From Hymenopellis radicata (taxonomy: Eukaryota; Basidiomycota; Agaricomycetes; Agaricales; Physalacriaceae), in the NCBI GenBank assembly GCA_015501595.1, contig JADNRX010000272.1, positions 1 to 64,000 of the forward strand: a stretch of 64,000 nucleotides of DNA, in the 5' to 3' direction. Positions 10,470 through 22,860 of the stretch are shown piece after piece (the stretch's first letter is position 1; every line of letters starts with the position of its first letter). Both the position numbers and the translations under genes were made by a program. The notes below the pieces were generated by a model. It was not told the origin of the DNA. It did no database searches and saw nothing but the letters and a program-made list of their open reading frames with translations.

Positions 10470-11819
10470 TTAGATTCCCTCCGGGAAGTACGCATCATAG
10501 AAAGGCTGCCCCCGCGGGATGTAGAAGGAAGCCTGCCTCATCAAGCCACGCGGCCGACCAGGAGAAGGAGGCCCGTTCATAAAGTAGGATGCGTGGCCGG
10601 CAGGGTTGATGTCAGGAGGAGGCGCGACTGAATCCGTAATAAGAGGCGTTACATCCAGGGTAAGAGCCACGTCACCAGAAGGGGGTGCAGCCTCGGGAAT
10701 AACAGGGAGAGCTGGAGAGGGTGATGTGGCGGGACTCAAGACTGACGGAGTGGCTGGATAAAAAACCACATGTCAATATAATTTCTTCCAAGTCGTTCAT
10801 CGAGCAAGACTCACGGATGGGAGATCCATCGTCACCACGACGAATTTTGGCCGCAGGCGCATCTTCGACGTTTTCATCTGACCTCTTGCGCTTCAGCCTG
10901 GCATCGGAACACGACGAAGAGTCACAGTCGGTGTTGACGGGTGATGTGTCTGCGGTCGAGACTGGAGGAAGTAGAATATGAGGGAACTGTCTTTCTGTCA
11001 GATGGGCGTCAACTTACCAGAGGTGCCATCATCCAGGCGGGGAGGGGTAGAAGCGCGCTCATCATTGCCGTCGAGTTTGTCATTGGAGGGTTTCCGCTTG
11101 TTCTTGTTCTTGCCCTCGCCCTTAGGCTTAAATTTGACTACAGGTTCAAGCGAGCCTTCGTGGTTACGCGGAGAACGGCGAGGAGACGCGATTACAGCAG
11201 GAGGAGATGGAACAGAGTCTGATAGAAATGAATCAGCGCCAATTTTTCAAAGCACAATATAACTTACTCTGAGCTGGAACGGTCGCTTGAGATTGAGTGA
11301 ACTCTTCATCTTCAGAGTACTCCGCGTCTTCGGTGCCTAATTGGCTTGGATCAAAGGTCTGTGGTTGGCCCACGTCAACCAAATCAATGGATGCTGGATC
11401 CATGTATTCAGAGCCGACAGTTGCGCGCTCAGACATCTCGTCCCATCGACAGTAGTCGCAAAAGTACGTCGCAGAGGAAATCGAACGGAACGCTGCTGTG
11501 GTATCACTTCGGAGGTAGCAGCTGCTGGAAGAGCATGATCTGCATCGGAAGAAATAGCGACAGCTATGAAATGAGGTGAGAACATGTCAGTCGTGTTGAT
11601 AAGCCCAACTTGCCAGTCTTCTTCGCCATTTTGGAAGAACCTTTCTTGGTAGTGCCTTTCAGCCCTTGTGAAGCTATAAGTATATAAAAACTTAGCAGAA
11701 CAGCAGAATGGGGGGAACATACCTCGCTTCCCTTTAGGCTTCTTGCTAGAGGAGATGGCCTTCGCCGCCTTGGGGCGACTCTCGCCAGAAGCGGCAGTCT
11801 CAGAAATGCGACTAGACAT
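10470..11819 (-). CDS. Lys/Ser-rich low-complexity protein, probably nuclear
   Basis: Seven exons join in frame into about 336 residues, from ATG at 11819 to TAA at 10470. The N-terminus is Lys/Ser/Ala-rich (SSSKKPKGKR), followed by an acidic stretch (TEDAEYSEDEEF), a basic stretch (KGEGKNKNKRKPS), a possible nuclear localisation signal (LKRKRSDE) and a Pro-rich end. Introns are 50-66 bp. The one at 11564-11613 has a GC donor (GCAAGT). No catalytic domain was recognised. The composition suggests a disordered nuclear protein, but this is inference. It has the same general style as the genes at 18.0-18.6 kb and 39.8-41.4 kb, without clear alignment. Confidence 0.65.
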
Positions 11820-14049
11820 CCTGTATAGATATTGATGTAGATATGGGTTGAAGATAAAGCAAATGAGACCTCGTGCAGTGAAGGCTCAAAGGAGGAGACG
11901 ATGGTCTGTGATGAGGAAAGATTTTTTCCATCGCTGCACCGTTTATATATTTCCGCAGAAGGGGGCTTTAGCGGAGACACGTGTAATGTGGTCAAAGTAG
12001 ACAAAGTATCCGCTGTGCACACTCGTCCAAGGTCCATCGTTGGCCAAAGCGCCGCGACCCTGAACAAAGTACCGACATGTGTTGGTCCAAGGGAAGACCA
12101 GAGAAGGACCAGATGATGCGTAGGCGTCCGAAATCAGATGAAGAAGAATAGCGCTGGCTCAAATCGTTGAAACAATGACAGATATTTCAGGGAGGGCTTG
12201 AACAAAGCTAGTCGACTTCCCCAAGTGGTGTAGAACTCAAAACCCAAACAATTGGAAGATGGGTGGGTTTCTGTTTTCTGTACGCAATGGCCTGCCGTGC
12301 TGAAAAATGTGTTGCGAGCAGCGAGTCTGTGACCATGGAGGACAAGAGTTGACTTCAAGCAATCGGCCTTCGGCATTTGGGCCGATACTGTTCCCACGTG
12401 CAAGAAAATATCCTTTACTGCCAACCATCATCATGTTCACCCAGTGTTCGCCTCCGCTTTGTGCGATGTCCACCACGAGGGCGCTGTACCATGATTCCCT
12501 TTTGCTTAATACCTCTGGTACGATATTAGACCCTCCTTGAGCACGCATTTTAACTCATTTTGAATGGTAGACTAACCGTCTCGCATATCGTCGATGTTTT
12601 TCAGGGCTAAGCGTTCGTCCGAAGGAGGAAGGGGACGGCGCTATAGTAGCGGACTCATCTAGAAGAAGTCAATCTACAGTGTCGTGAGTTTTCATCCACG
12701 CCGTTTTACTTTTTGCTTAGTGACTGGACAGAAACGAACCATGACATTCAATTTCCAAGTCTGTTTCAACGAATGCTGTCTGGTGAGTCTCGCTTCTCCC
12801 GGGCTTAATATCTACCATTTCTTTTTGTGATGAAAATTTTCTGCAAATAGTAATACCGCGACGTGTTTATGCACCCTGGGTTGGCTTCCTTCGGGAACCA
12901 TTCAAGTCTCTGAACTTCTCTCTCTCTCTTTTTTAAATTCTCAACGCTTACGTTCCTTCTCTCCATAGACGCGCGCGATGCGCGATACGTAAGTGTTGCG
13001 CCAAAAGAATGACCATCCTCATGCCTTGAATGCTGCTCTGGGAACGCGTGAGTCTTTTCCTCCAAGTATGTTCCGGACCTTCTTTTCGTGATGAAAATTT
13101 TCTGCAAAAACGCGACGTGTACGAAAGTGCACGCTGGGTTGTTCCTTCGGGACCATTCAAGTCTCTGACCTTTCTTCGTGCCTTATATGAAAATTTAACA
13201 TTTCTGATACTTTCTTGTAGGGATTATGTCGGCTAGGAGAACCACTGGCACAATCCCAGGATTCTGTCTATCACCTTGTCAAGTTGTATTACCCTCAATA
13301 ATCCAGTCCGAATTTTTGCCGTCTATCGACATTCCGCCGAGGCTCTCGGATCCATCGTCCAGCGTACAGGTCCAGATCGAAACTACATGAGAGATATCAA
13401 GGTTCCGCGTCGCCATTGCCTGCACGATTTCCAGATCTAGAACCAAGGAGTTGCTTCACCCCCTTCGGCCTCATTACGGAGAGAGCGCACGTTTTCGGAG
13501 CAGCCAAGTCCGGTGTCAAGGGGTTGACGCATTCTTTCGCATGAATGCGGTGACCAGGCGACCAACCTGTACTTCTAGCGTTCATACCCAGGCATCTGCA
13601 TTGTGGTACTAGTTGTGCCTTCTTTCTGGTCGAACTCGAAGCTACCGATTTCAGGTTTCCTGCTGTTTGCACGTCGGCACCTATACTTAACGCTTTGACG
13701 GAAAACGTTTGGGATACTAATCATTGTCAAGGCGGCCTCTGCAGGCTCTGGCCGCGTATCCGGATTCTGATTCCGCGTTTCACGGCCAGGTTGATTGCAA
13801 CGCGTTTTCGATCTCAGCACCAGCCTGCTTAACCACACAGGAACGTTCGAACTTCAGTTTGTTCGCTTTGACCAGTGAATGCACACTTCGTTCCGTTCAA
13901 AGCCTCCTAACTTTACGATTTCCATCGCGATAGCCGTAGGAATGACTGACGGTCAACACGGTGTTGGTAGTTCGATCGGTGCAGTAGGCCAACTACCGCT
14001 ATCGGCCTCAAATTCGTAAGGATCGCCGTACAAATCAAGGGGTAGAGGA
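11820..14049. other. Spacer without a confident gene
   Basis: Open frames here are short and lack splice logic or family motifs. The only structure seen is an imperfect direct repeat at 12820-12920 and 13078-13175. Confidence 0.5.
12820..13175 (+). repeat. Imperfect direct repeat pair, ~100 bp each
   Basis: GTGATGAAAATTTTCTGCAA followed by CGCGACGTGT, a TGGGTTG word, CCTTCGGGA and CATTCAAGTCTCTGA occurs at 12820-12920 and again at 13078-13175, about 260 bp apart. It looks like an old local duplication. Confidence 0.7.
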
Positions 14050-14056
14050 TATATAG
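14050..14056 (+). promoter_or_regulatory. Possible TATA box of the wax synthase gene
   Basis: TATATAG lies 40 bp upstream of the proposed start at 14096, consistent with a very short leader. Confidence 0.35.
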
Positions 14057-14095
14057 AGGGCCAACGTTGAGACGCGAACCCAACTCGCTGTTTGC

Positions 14096-15406
14096 ATGTC
14101 CTGGTATGTTTCCTCTCCTCTCTGTTATCCCTATAAATGACATCCATCCGTCGTATGTAGTCCCCAAGTCGGCTGGTTCGCCGCACCATGGCCTATCGTA
14201 CCACTCGATGACAAGACTTTCCCGACCGTGTTTCTTCCCGCTCAGCTGGGCTACTACGCCGCGGCTTTGCTTGTCACTTTCCCGGGCACCTATTACATTC
14301 GAATAGCGCTGCTTCCACTGTGGCTCTTCCTCGTAATCCGTCTTGGGACCCTCGATGTATCGGAAGGAGATCCGAAAAGGAACGCTGAAAATATGGGAAC
14401 GATGGTGAGTCGTGATCCTACGTCAGACGCCAAGTAAAGGTACTCACCATGGAATACATAGACATGGGCGTGCATTATCTCGTTTCGGATGATTGTGTGG
14501 GCGTTTGCGAAGAAACACTATACGCGCGTCGGCAAGGGACGCGATCCTTCCAAAAGCAGGCCCATCTCACAGGTCTTCTGGGACGCTGGGGACTTATGCT
14601 TCAATTTCCGGGGCATCGGCTGGGACTGGTCTAAGCGCTACGCGACCATAAAGCCAGTGCCCTACCTCCCATCTGATCCCAAAAGGCGGACTCGTGCATT
14701 CATCTGGTACAACTTCACTGGTTACATTAGAACAGGCCTGATTTTCGAGGCGGCGCACTACCTCAACGCGCACCTCTTCGCCGAGGACTTTCTCGTGCCC
14801 ATCCCACTTGCTGTGAAACGCTACATCCAAGTCATGTTGTATCCTATCGCCGCATACGGGTCGCTAGAGGCAGAACATCGGATATTCCAGCTGATCGCTG
14901 TCCTTATTTTCCGCCAGGATCCTGACGAGTGGCCTCCTCTGTACAACGCACCGTGGCGTTCTACGTCTTTATCTGAACTCTGGAATGTCCGCTGGCATCA
15001 GGCTTTCCGGGACATGCTCGGCAACACTGGGGGTGCTGCTTTGGGATATCCGCTGGGTCGCGTTGGGTATGTATTGGGCGCTTTCATTGCCTCCGGCGTG
15101 TATCACGATATTGGGATTTGGAGCATTCAGAGGGAGCGGGGAATGTGTTGTTTCCTGTCGCCGGTGTTCATCCTCAATGGGGTGGGCGTCGTACTCGAAC
15201 ACTTGTTTACGAAGGTCACGGGACGGCGTGTTGGTGGGGTGGCAGGTTGGCTTTGGTTGGTTGCTTGGGCCTCAGTCTGTTTGCTGTTGACGTTCGACAC
15301 TCCGTGCATGAGGCTTGTTTATCAGTCCATCGAGGTGAACTGGTTTACGCGGCCGGTTCATATTACGAGGACGATAGTAACTGCGCTGCTTGGCCTCATT
15401 TCTTAG
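14096..15406 (+). CDS. Wax synthase-like MBOAT acyltransferase
   Basis: Three exons (14096-14103, 14161-14404, 14462-15406) join exactly into 398 residues. The first exon is only 8 nt; its GTATGT donor and TATGTAG acceptor give an in-frame MSCPQVGWF start. The protein is strongly hydrophobic with several membrane spans (for example VGYVLGAFIASGVYHDIGIW). RWHQAFRDM and the downstream YHD match the conserved region of the wax synthase domain, in which the His is the presumed catalytic residue of MBOAT enzymes. Expected role: acyl transfer from acyl-CoA to an alcohol in the endoplasmic reticulum. Fungal members are also found as acyltransferases in terpenoid clusters, but no terpene cyclase or P450 is visible nearby. 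Substrate unknown. Confidence 0.85.
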
Positions 15407-15697
15407 CTCGTTGCCCAATACAACCGGCCTCTTCTCCACTCAGCGATGTTAGGAACGTTCATTGAAGAGACGAGTGACCCAGTCATTCCTGCATCGACGT
15501 CGTCTGATAGACTTTATCACCTCGAGCGACAATGCCATCTACTAGAGGAATTCAGGTGTCGTCCGTCCTCATACCAGAGTAGGTCCTCCTACAAGTATCT
15601 AGTTTACGGCAACGTCTCCATCGCACTCACAGCGCCTCCCGTGGGGTAAGATGCGCATTGCGGCATGGGTTCGAGACCACTAACTAATCATTGATGG
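15407..15697. other. Spacer 3' of wax synthase
   Basis: No gene or repeat recognised. Confidence 0.4.
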
Positions 15698-16241
15698 TGC
15701 AGCGGCGAGCCCGAATCGCTGTAAAAGAATTACGAAGGGCCGCCCATGGGGTATGTAGTCTCGAACCGCCTCCGCTAGTCTCGGTGAAGAAAGAATAACA
15801 TCTCAGCTCATTTACGGGTATCCCTAGCATTCAACGCAAGTGTAAGTGTCGTCAGTAAATGTCAACTCTCTTTACTGCTGACTATTCCAGATCACATATC
15901 TTGGAGTGGTCGGACTGCCCCGTAGTTTCTCAGCACGTAGCCCTTTGTCGCCAATGCGGACGAGCTCCATAAAACGTTCTTTCGAGGTTAACCAGCGAGA
16001 TCTTGAAAAATACCGGAATCGTCCGTCTAAAATGGACATCGGGCTCGAAGGAATAACACATGGCTTGTACGACGTTGGGCTAGGAGCCTACAAAGAGACC
16101 GTCTTGGCCTCCGCTCGAAAGCGCCGCATGCACCGCCGGCTGGAGCGTTCTACCACAGAGCTAAACTGTGATGCTCGGTTTCGTCGGTCGGCACTAACAC
16201 TGATGGCCGCTATCAGCCTGTCTCAGTCGAGTCTCAACTGA
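15698..16241 (+). pseudogene. Possible gene remnant, unrecognised
   Basis: A stretch with fungal-style splice signals (GTATGTAG near 15748; GTAAGTGTC near 15842 with ATTCCAG near 15893) leads into an open frame of about 110 residues ending at 16241, containing GLEGITHGLYDVGLGAYKET and a basic tail. No start codon or family could be assigned. It may be the 3' end of a decayed gene. Confidence 0.25.
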
Positions 16242-17192
16242 ATCCGCTGCTCCGGAAAGATCCTAGACTTCCCATTGTCGGGTGGGCAAGACCGGGACTC
16301 TGGGCCGAGGCTGGTGACTCCGCTGCTTGGAGCGATATTTAAATGCTCGTGCTGGACGACACTCACTCTTCAGCCAACTGCAAACACACTAGCAGCTACC
16401 AAGCACTACTACTTGAAAGACGATAACCTCCTCGTCTTTCCTACCACAACTACCACTTCTAATCGCACCCACCACATCATCCGAGCTCATGCCCCATTTC
16501 AGGCTGCCACACACAGAAGCCGCACAGGCCTGGATGGGTTTCGCGCTCCTGCTCAGCTTGATCTTATGCGAATACGAGCGGACGGAGGCGAGCTCCATTG
16601 AGCCGCTCACATACGAGGGTGAATCAGAGGAGGAAGTCATGCTGGAGACAAGTTGGGGCATGTCGTGATAGCAGCGTTGAAGCGGAGCAGACTCACCAAT
16701 ATCCCTACATAATGCGGAACAGCGCCTCGTGACTCGGAGGTGGAAGGAGGAGGGAGAGGAGAAGCAAGAAGACACCGCCCATTGACCTTCGCTACGCGTC
16801 ACTCGACTGGCACTGCCAGCATAGTGAAATACATTTACCTGCATCGCCTTACTGACGATTTACTGTATTTGTAGGATGGGATAGAATTCGGAATAAGAAT
16901 GAAATCACCTTCACCGTTTTTGCCACAGTTATTTTAACGCATGAACGACTCGAATCTCCTCCCGTACCTAACCACTAGTGTTCATTTCCCATTCGATCTT
17001 CATCGCTCCACCTTGAACTTCGCTTTGAAACTACGTATCTCGCGCAGTGGCCAAGAAGTTCTTTGGTTAGCGCTGTAACCTTCGAGTCGGCCCTCATTCC
17101 GTATCGCGTTAATGATGGACCAGCTTACACGTGAGGATGTAGCTCCACGACGCACGTAGGTATTGATGTTGAAATGACAAGCATCTCCCATA
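16242..17192. other. Spacer without a recognised gene
   Basis: Only short low-complexity frames occur here. Confidence 0.4.
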
Positions 17193-17983
17193 ATGGATTC
17201 AACGAACATGAGCAACGGGAACGCGATTATCCTGTACGATATTCCCTCGACTGCCCAGAAAATGCATGGTCACCTAACGTGTGGAAGACTCGGTGAGCAT
17301 ATATACGTACCGACTGCCGCCATACCTGTCTCAATTATAAGGGCATCCCTCACAAGACGGTCTGGGTTGAATACCCCGACATCGCGTCTACTTGCAAGTC
17401 TCTTGGTGTCGCACACACGTTCATGAGACGCAGGACTGGTGAACCTAGTACTTACACTGTGCCATTCATCGTCGATCCTTCTACCGGTGTAGCCATCTCT
17501 GAATCCTTCGCCATCGCCAAATACCTCGACGATACTTATCCGGATACACCCCGCCTAATCCCAGAAGGAACCGAAACGCTTCAGGCTGCGTACAGCACCG
17601 CCTGGGACAGCCAGACCGGCGCATGTACACGATTTGTTATGCCGAAGACGTTTGATATCCTGAACGAGGCAAACCAGATCTTCTTCAGAGAGTCGAGAGA
17701 GCGCATTTTCGGAAAGAAGATCGAGGTGCTCCTGCTCCACGGCGAAGAGGCGAAGGAACTCTGGGCTCAGTATGAATTCGAGTTGGGAAAGATCGCGAAA
17801 TGCTATCCCGAGAAAAGATGTCTGGGCGATGGGCTCAGCCCGTCGTTTGTCGACTTCGTTGCGGGTGGGGAGATCTATTGGATCGGACTCCTGTTGGGCA
17901 CAGACAGCGAAGAATGGAAAGCGCTCACGGGGTGGGGGGGCAAACTCTTGGAGGCTTTGCAGAAGTATGCGACGATTTATTAG
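17193..17983 (+). pseudogene. Glutathione S-transferase (LigE/FuA-like), damaged
   Basis: The N-terminus reads AIILYDIPSTA, then in another frame ENAWSPNVWKTR, then LNYKGIPHKTVWVEYPDI: the typical start of the fungal etherase-type (LigE-like) glutathione transferases, with a thioredoxin-like fold. From 17342 the frame is open through SESFAIAKYLDDTYPDT and the helical C-terminal domain to TAA at 17981. Two lesions interrupt it. The CCC at 17254-17256 needs one more base to hold frame. The intron starting GTGAGC at 17293 has no acceptor before the codons for LNYKG, so the junction is lost or altered. Either a young pseudogene or an assembly error. Confidence 0.6.
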
Positions 17984-18050
17984 CAGAGCTTGCTTTACAG
18001 CTGCGTAGAATTGTATACTCTATGATTGAGACCTACGTCCAGCAGGAGCT

Positions 18051-18572
18051 TTACGTGTTCTTGGGAGGTTCTGCCATTTCATCCTCCTCTTTATCGTCAC
18101 TTGGGCGTCGTTTGCCCTTTCCTTTGTCCTGTCTCTTTGGAGGAGCCCGTTTGGCCTTCGGCGGAGCAGCAGCGTCTGGAGCAGCTTGAACTCGAGCAGC
18201 GATGGCTATTAAAGGTATGATGAATACTACGAACATTCAAGAGGATCAATTGCAACTCACCGCTATGCGAGAAGATCGTCGAGGGAGTGGGTCGGTCGCG
18301 TTGGACGCATCTTGAAGAGGGTTGGCGGTCGGTTGGTCGTCCGCTGAACCCCAATTAGTACTCAACGAACGACGAGCAAAAAGGTGCGCACCATTATTCG
18401 CGGTCGTCTTCTTTTTGCTCTGTCGAGTCTTCTTAGCGGCGGCAGCAGCGATAGCTACACAATGGCGTTCAGATACCTCTCTAAAGTCACGAGAAAGTTC
18501 ACATACCTTTGTCGTTCCCGACATCTTCTTGCCAGAAACGGCTTTAACTTTCTTCGTGGACTGGCGGGCCAT
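18051..18572 (-). CDS. Small Lys/Ala-rich basic protein
   Basis: Begins MARQSTKKVKAVSGKK at 18572 and ends at 18051 after an acidic tail (DDKEEDEMAEPP). Exons are separated by short introns; the internal blocks include AIAAAAAKKTRQSKKKTT, LPRRSSRIA and KAKRAPPKRQDKGKGKRR. This Lys/Ala/Pro composition resembles histone H1-like or other chromatin-associated proteins, but no domain was recognised. One or two exon junctions do not join perfectly in frame, so the exact exon model is uncertain. Confidence 0.5.
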
Positions 18573-19747
18573 CGATGAGTATAGCAGAGGGAGTAGTGTG
18601 TAGTCAGGTGGTGGTGTGGGGTGCAAGATACAGACGTGAGGAGCTCGCCTGTGTTGGCGATACTGGTATTTATATGTTCAAGGGCCACATTCCACAAATT
18701 ACCCGATTCGGACGACAATTAAGAACCGCCACACGAACAATGGGACACGGTCAATGTGGACGGATGGAAGATTTCCGTGGAATTGGGCAGGGGCAAAGGA
18801 GGGAGGCGATGTTATTCGATTGATTGGCCACAAGATGATGGAATCTTGATAGGGCAGACTCTTTGCGCGACTTGGCGATGTTGTAGACGAGCAAAGGCCA
18901 TAGTGCACAAGGCAATGTAGATTTCGGGGTTGGAAATACATAACAGAAATGGATTTATAGAGGCACAGCTGTTTCATGTCAGTAGCGAGTTTTGGACCGC
19001 CGGGAAAGAACATACGTATACATTAAACCTGAAACGCTGTTCGAGCGCGCTCAGCTTGCTTGCCGCTGCCGCGAGAGTAAGATCGGGCGACCACTGTATA
19101 TTGATATCGATACCGCAAGCAGGAAATCGATTCAGCCGACTCAAGGGACCGATCCACAAACGTAGGAGGGGCAAAAAAAGTGCGCTAGGGCTAGTAACGT
19201 CCACAGTTCAAGGCTTTCTCAATAGAATACACCTCGGCCGTCGCGTTGGCTGAATTGAAAAGCTGCCAGTGGTGCAAACTAGGACAACAAAACCGACTAG
19301 CGCGTATTTGTCCTCACTGGACCTTGGAGCGGTATGGGACTGGCTAGTAGATGTGTCGAGGTCATTGTGGAAGGAAAATAGACGTCGGCCTGGAAAGTTG
19401 TGGATGTTGGTTGGTCCCAAGTTCAAGAAAAGTGTTGTCACGCTGTGACACTGTTTGCCTGCTTCGCTCATGTCGTTGGCTGTCGTTGGACGGTCGCGTC
19501 CTTAGAAACTGTCTCAATGCATATAACCATCGAAGTCAGTCCTACTAGGTCAGTCATGGCAGTCATCTCCTTTGATCATTGTTGATGATGGTATCTAGTC
19601 TGACCCCGTTCCAAGCCGAACTGTTGTGTTTAGGCAGCACGACAGGTATAAAGCGATGAGCGTACCCTTGGGGCCTTTTAATCATCCTGCGGGCAGGCTT
19701 AATTTCTCAGATTCTCAGATTCTATCTCTAAAGCAGATTTTGAACTC
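18573..19747. other. Spacer without a recognised gene
   Basis: No frame with motif or splice support was found. Confidence 0.4.
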
Positions 19748-20815
19748 ATGTTCAGGCATCGTCGATTTCGCTCTCTGATTACCTTGGGATTTGCACTCTG
19801 CTTCCTCTTACTTCATGTCCAAGCCATGTGAGTCTTTTGTGGTCACACTCTTGGGCAATTCTTATGCATCTAGAAAGTGCGACACGCGAGACCATGAAGA
19901 TCAAGGGCAAAACGTACAACCTACAAAGGCTCAAGAAACATGTCCAAGGACTGAACTCCGTTACGTACCGCATCGTCGATGGTTATGAATATGACGGGAA
20001 GAAGAGAGCCGCCATTCTCAAAGTCATCGATCCTTCTGACAAACGGGGGAACCAATTCGCGGAACAAGAGTTTGAGTACTTGGGACGAGTAAGTCCACGA
20101 ATTTTCCAAATATAATTACTGCTCATGCTATTGTCAGAAAGAGTTAAAACAAATATACACGCATGATAAGGAGCGGAAGCGCCATCGGGGCCTTTACGTA
20201 TGGAAACTCGTCCTGAGAGATATCCACGAACACTATCCGCATGAAGACTCTCCGAATCTTGCCCCGCTTCACGAGATTGTCCTCGACGACTCATCGTTAG
20301 ATCTCGAGAAATCTGTTTCTAAACTCCGAAAGCTCGCCATAGCAGAAGCAAAACGTCTTGCCAACAGCCCGCTGAAACTAGTGTTCGTTCTTGGGTTCTG
20401 TATAAATTCGTAAACTTGACTCGCGATCTACAGGTATCGCGATATGAGCTTGCTTAACGTTTGGACAGACAAGGACATATCGGTTGTGGTGTTCATCGAC
20501 TGGCAACCTCCGCACGTTGTTGATATCAGCGGAGAGGCATCGAAGAGCAAGACCGCTAACGGTCACGCTCGTAGGGATGATGGCGGCTCTGCAGATGAGA
20601 CAGACTCCGACGACTTTGATGACTCCGACTCTGACGACGAACAAGAACCAATTAGTAAAGAGGCGGCGCTTCGTGACATGGAGGAGAATGCAGAGAACTA
20701 TCTTACTGTTAAGCAGCTCAAGGTGCTGTTAGCAGAGGCGAAAAAGCACTGCTCAGAGAACGGTGAACGTTATTCCGAGTCGAACACTGATTGTAGAGTC
20801 CATAAAGAGTTGTAA
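19748..20815 (+). CDS. Secreted protein of unknown function with acidic tail
   Basis: Four exons (19748-19827, 19878-20088, 20138-20382, 20434-20815) join exactly into 305 residues. The first exon is a clear signal peptide: basic start MFRHRRFRS, a hydrophobic core LGFALCFLLL and a HVQA cleavage site. The mature part is basic and hydrophilic (MKIKGKTYNLQRLKKHVQ, KELKQIYTHDKERKRHRG), followed by VWTDKDISVVVFIDW. A long acidic stretch (ADETDSDDFDDSDSDDEQEP) precedes a helical Leu/Lys end. The first intron uses AAAG as acceptor, chosen because the nearer CTAG breaks the frame. No family recognised. Confidence 0.65.
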
Positions 20816-21235
20816 ACATGGTTGGACTTTCGACGAGAAAGAGGCGGAGCACAGGACAAGGACTGAACCGGCTCGAATTGGAGTTTCCCCGACACTGATG
20901 CTCGCTTGGACTTGACCTTTGTGAGTCACTGAATATTAGCGCTGGAAAGGGTAGATTCTCTCATTGACCAGCGCTTAAATCGACGGCTGTTATCGTGACT
21001 CACAATAAATTTGATAGAACGGAGCTTACCCATGGATAAAATCTGCTTCTGACAGCTCGCCTTAAGGAACATATATCTGAATCTTACTAGTTCATTTTCG
21101 CTCATTTCTTCCGGCTACAGTCCGACTACTAATGAATCACCAAAAGCGTAATGTGGGTCCACCTTGTCTTGGAAATCGATGACTCGCTACCTGAAATCTC
21201 CTCGGGCGGGTCAAACTTTCGGAAGCGAGAAAGGA
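20816..21235. other. Spacer / promoter region of the dioxygenase gene
   Basis: No gene recognised; ends at a TATA box. Confidence 0.4.
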
Positions 21236-21243
21236 TATAAAAG
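21236..21243 (+). promoter_or_regulatory. TATA box of the 2OG oxygenase gene
   Basis: TATAAAAG lies 48 bp upstream of the ATG at 21284 and supports that start over upstream alternatives. Confidence 0.5.
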
Positions 21244-21283
21244 ATCCTTCCCTTTGATACGGGGCCACTACGACCTGGCCATC

Positions 21284-22674
21284 ATGTCTGCTGTGCATCC
21301 TGCATTCGACCAAATACGTTCCGCTCTTATCAAAGAGTCATACACCAGTGGGATCTGTGAGGTCGACACAGAGCAATGCGGTCTGTACTACCGGAACCGC
21401 TCTACTGACAACGCCGAGTCCCTTTCGTAAGCGTGTCTCTTGATCCCTTGCTGCTCGCCACTGAGTCGTATCGGCAGCTATCTCAACCTAGCTGCAGCTA
21501 CAGATGACGAGATATCACATCTCATTTCTTCCTGTGATGCTGCACCTTTCGGTCGCGGGACCGAGACGGTCATGGACTCCACATACCGTAAAGCTCATAA
21601 ACTTGACGTGTCGCAGTTCGGGATGGCCTTCGACTTGGCGAGTACACCTATCTTGAATAAGATCTCTCAAGATCTTGTGGACATGAAAGTATCGGTTAAG
21701 CGTGCGGTGCGCGCAGAGCGTTACAAACTCAATGTGTATGGTCAGTCGACTTTCTATTCATTGGAACGTTTCAACTAAGAAGCTTGACTGCAGACAAAGG
21801 CAGTTTCTTCAAAGCCCATCAAGATACTCCTCGAGCCGAAAACATGTTCGGCTCTCTTGTCATTGTCTTCCCTACACCCCACGAAGGCGGGACATTAATC
21901 CTTCGCGATGAAGGCGTCGAATGGTCCTTCGATGCTGCCCAACTGCTCGATTCCGTGACATCCGAGACTCCCAAGGTTGCATACGTCGCATTCTATAGCG
22001 ATCTCGAACACGAAGTAATGCCTGTCGTATCCGGATCGCGCGTCACCCTGACATACAACCTCTACTTCGATAACATGGCCACAGTCGTAGCCCCCGTCTT
22101 CACCTCACAGGGCAAGGATCACGCGATCAAGGACGGTCTTCAACAGCTTTTGGCAGACACTACCTTCCTGCCCAATGGTGGCCTCCTTGGCTTTACCCTA
22201 TCGCATTCCTACCCTTTGAGACATGACGCGCCCGTAGGATACACTGTTTCCGAACTGTTGCCCTACTTGAAAGGCAGCGATGCTCTTATCTATAGCGCAT
22301 GTCGGGAACTCGGGCTCGAAGTCCAGCTAAATGTTCATTACACTGCCGACAACGGAGGTACCTACCTATCCACGACACCCCTAGATGATGATGATAACGG
22401 CGAATATTCCGATGACGACGTTTTCATTGAATGTGCGTTTGGGTGGCGCGACCAATATGACGACCAAGCTAGAAAGGTCGTTGATGCAGGAGTTCTTTGG
22501 GTCGCCCGCCGCCCGACAAACAACAGGGTCAAATCAAGATTCATGTTTTACGGCAACGAACACTCCATCGCTTTCACGTATGGCATTGTGTGTCTGATCA
22601 TTGACTTTCGGGGTGGGGCGATGGAAAGTGAAGATGAGGAGGGTGGGGCGATGGAAACTGAAGATGAGGAGTAG
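21284..22674 (+). CDS. 2-oxoglutarate/Fe(II)-dependent oxygenase
   Basis: Three exons (21284-21426, 21478-21740, 21794-22674) join exactly into 428 residues. The metal-binding HxD motif is visible in FFKAHQDTPR, and the distal His plus the 2-oxoglutarate-binding Arg in DLEHEVMPVVSGSRVTLTYN, with the expected spacing for the prolyl 4-hydroxylase-like superfamily. The fold core includes GSLVIVFPTPHEGGTLILRD. The protein ends in two copies of an acidic decapeptide (GGAMESEDEE / GGAMETEDEE). No signal peptide is seen, so it is probably cytosolic or nuclear. Substrate unknown; related fungal genes are usually annotated only as Fe2OG dioxygenase. Confidence 0.85.
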
Positions 22675-22860
22675 GCGTGGCCTGCCAGCATTGATATTCC
22701 TCCGGAAAGCATTCGCTACACAGTGACATAGTAATTAAAGTCGCCCCAGTCCTTTCAGTCACTACAGGGCGACACGTAATCATCGCCGCTTTTGGCTCTA
22801 CCTTGTACACATTCATCTACGCGTTTTCGTCGTCTGATTATCCTGCTTTTCCTTGTTGTC

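Noticed and set aside
12237..12548. 103-codon minus-strand open frame
   Set aside because: Starts at ATG but has no partner exons or family motif; no support beyond length.
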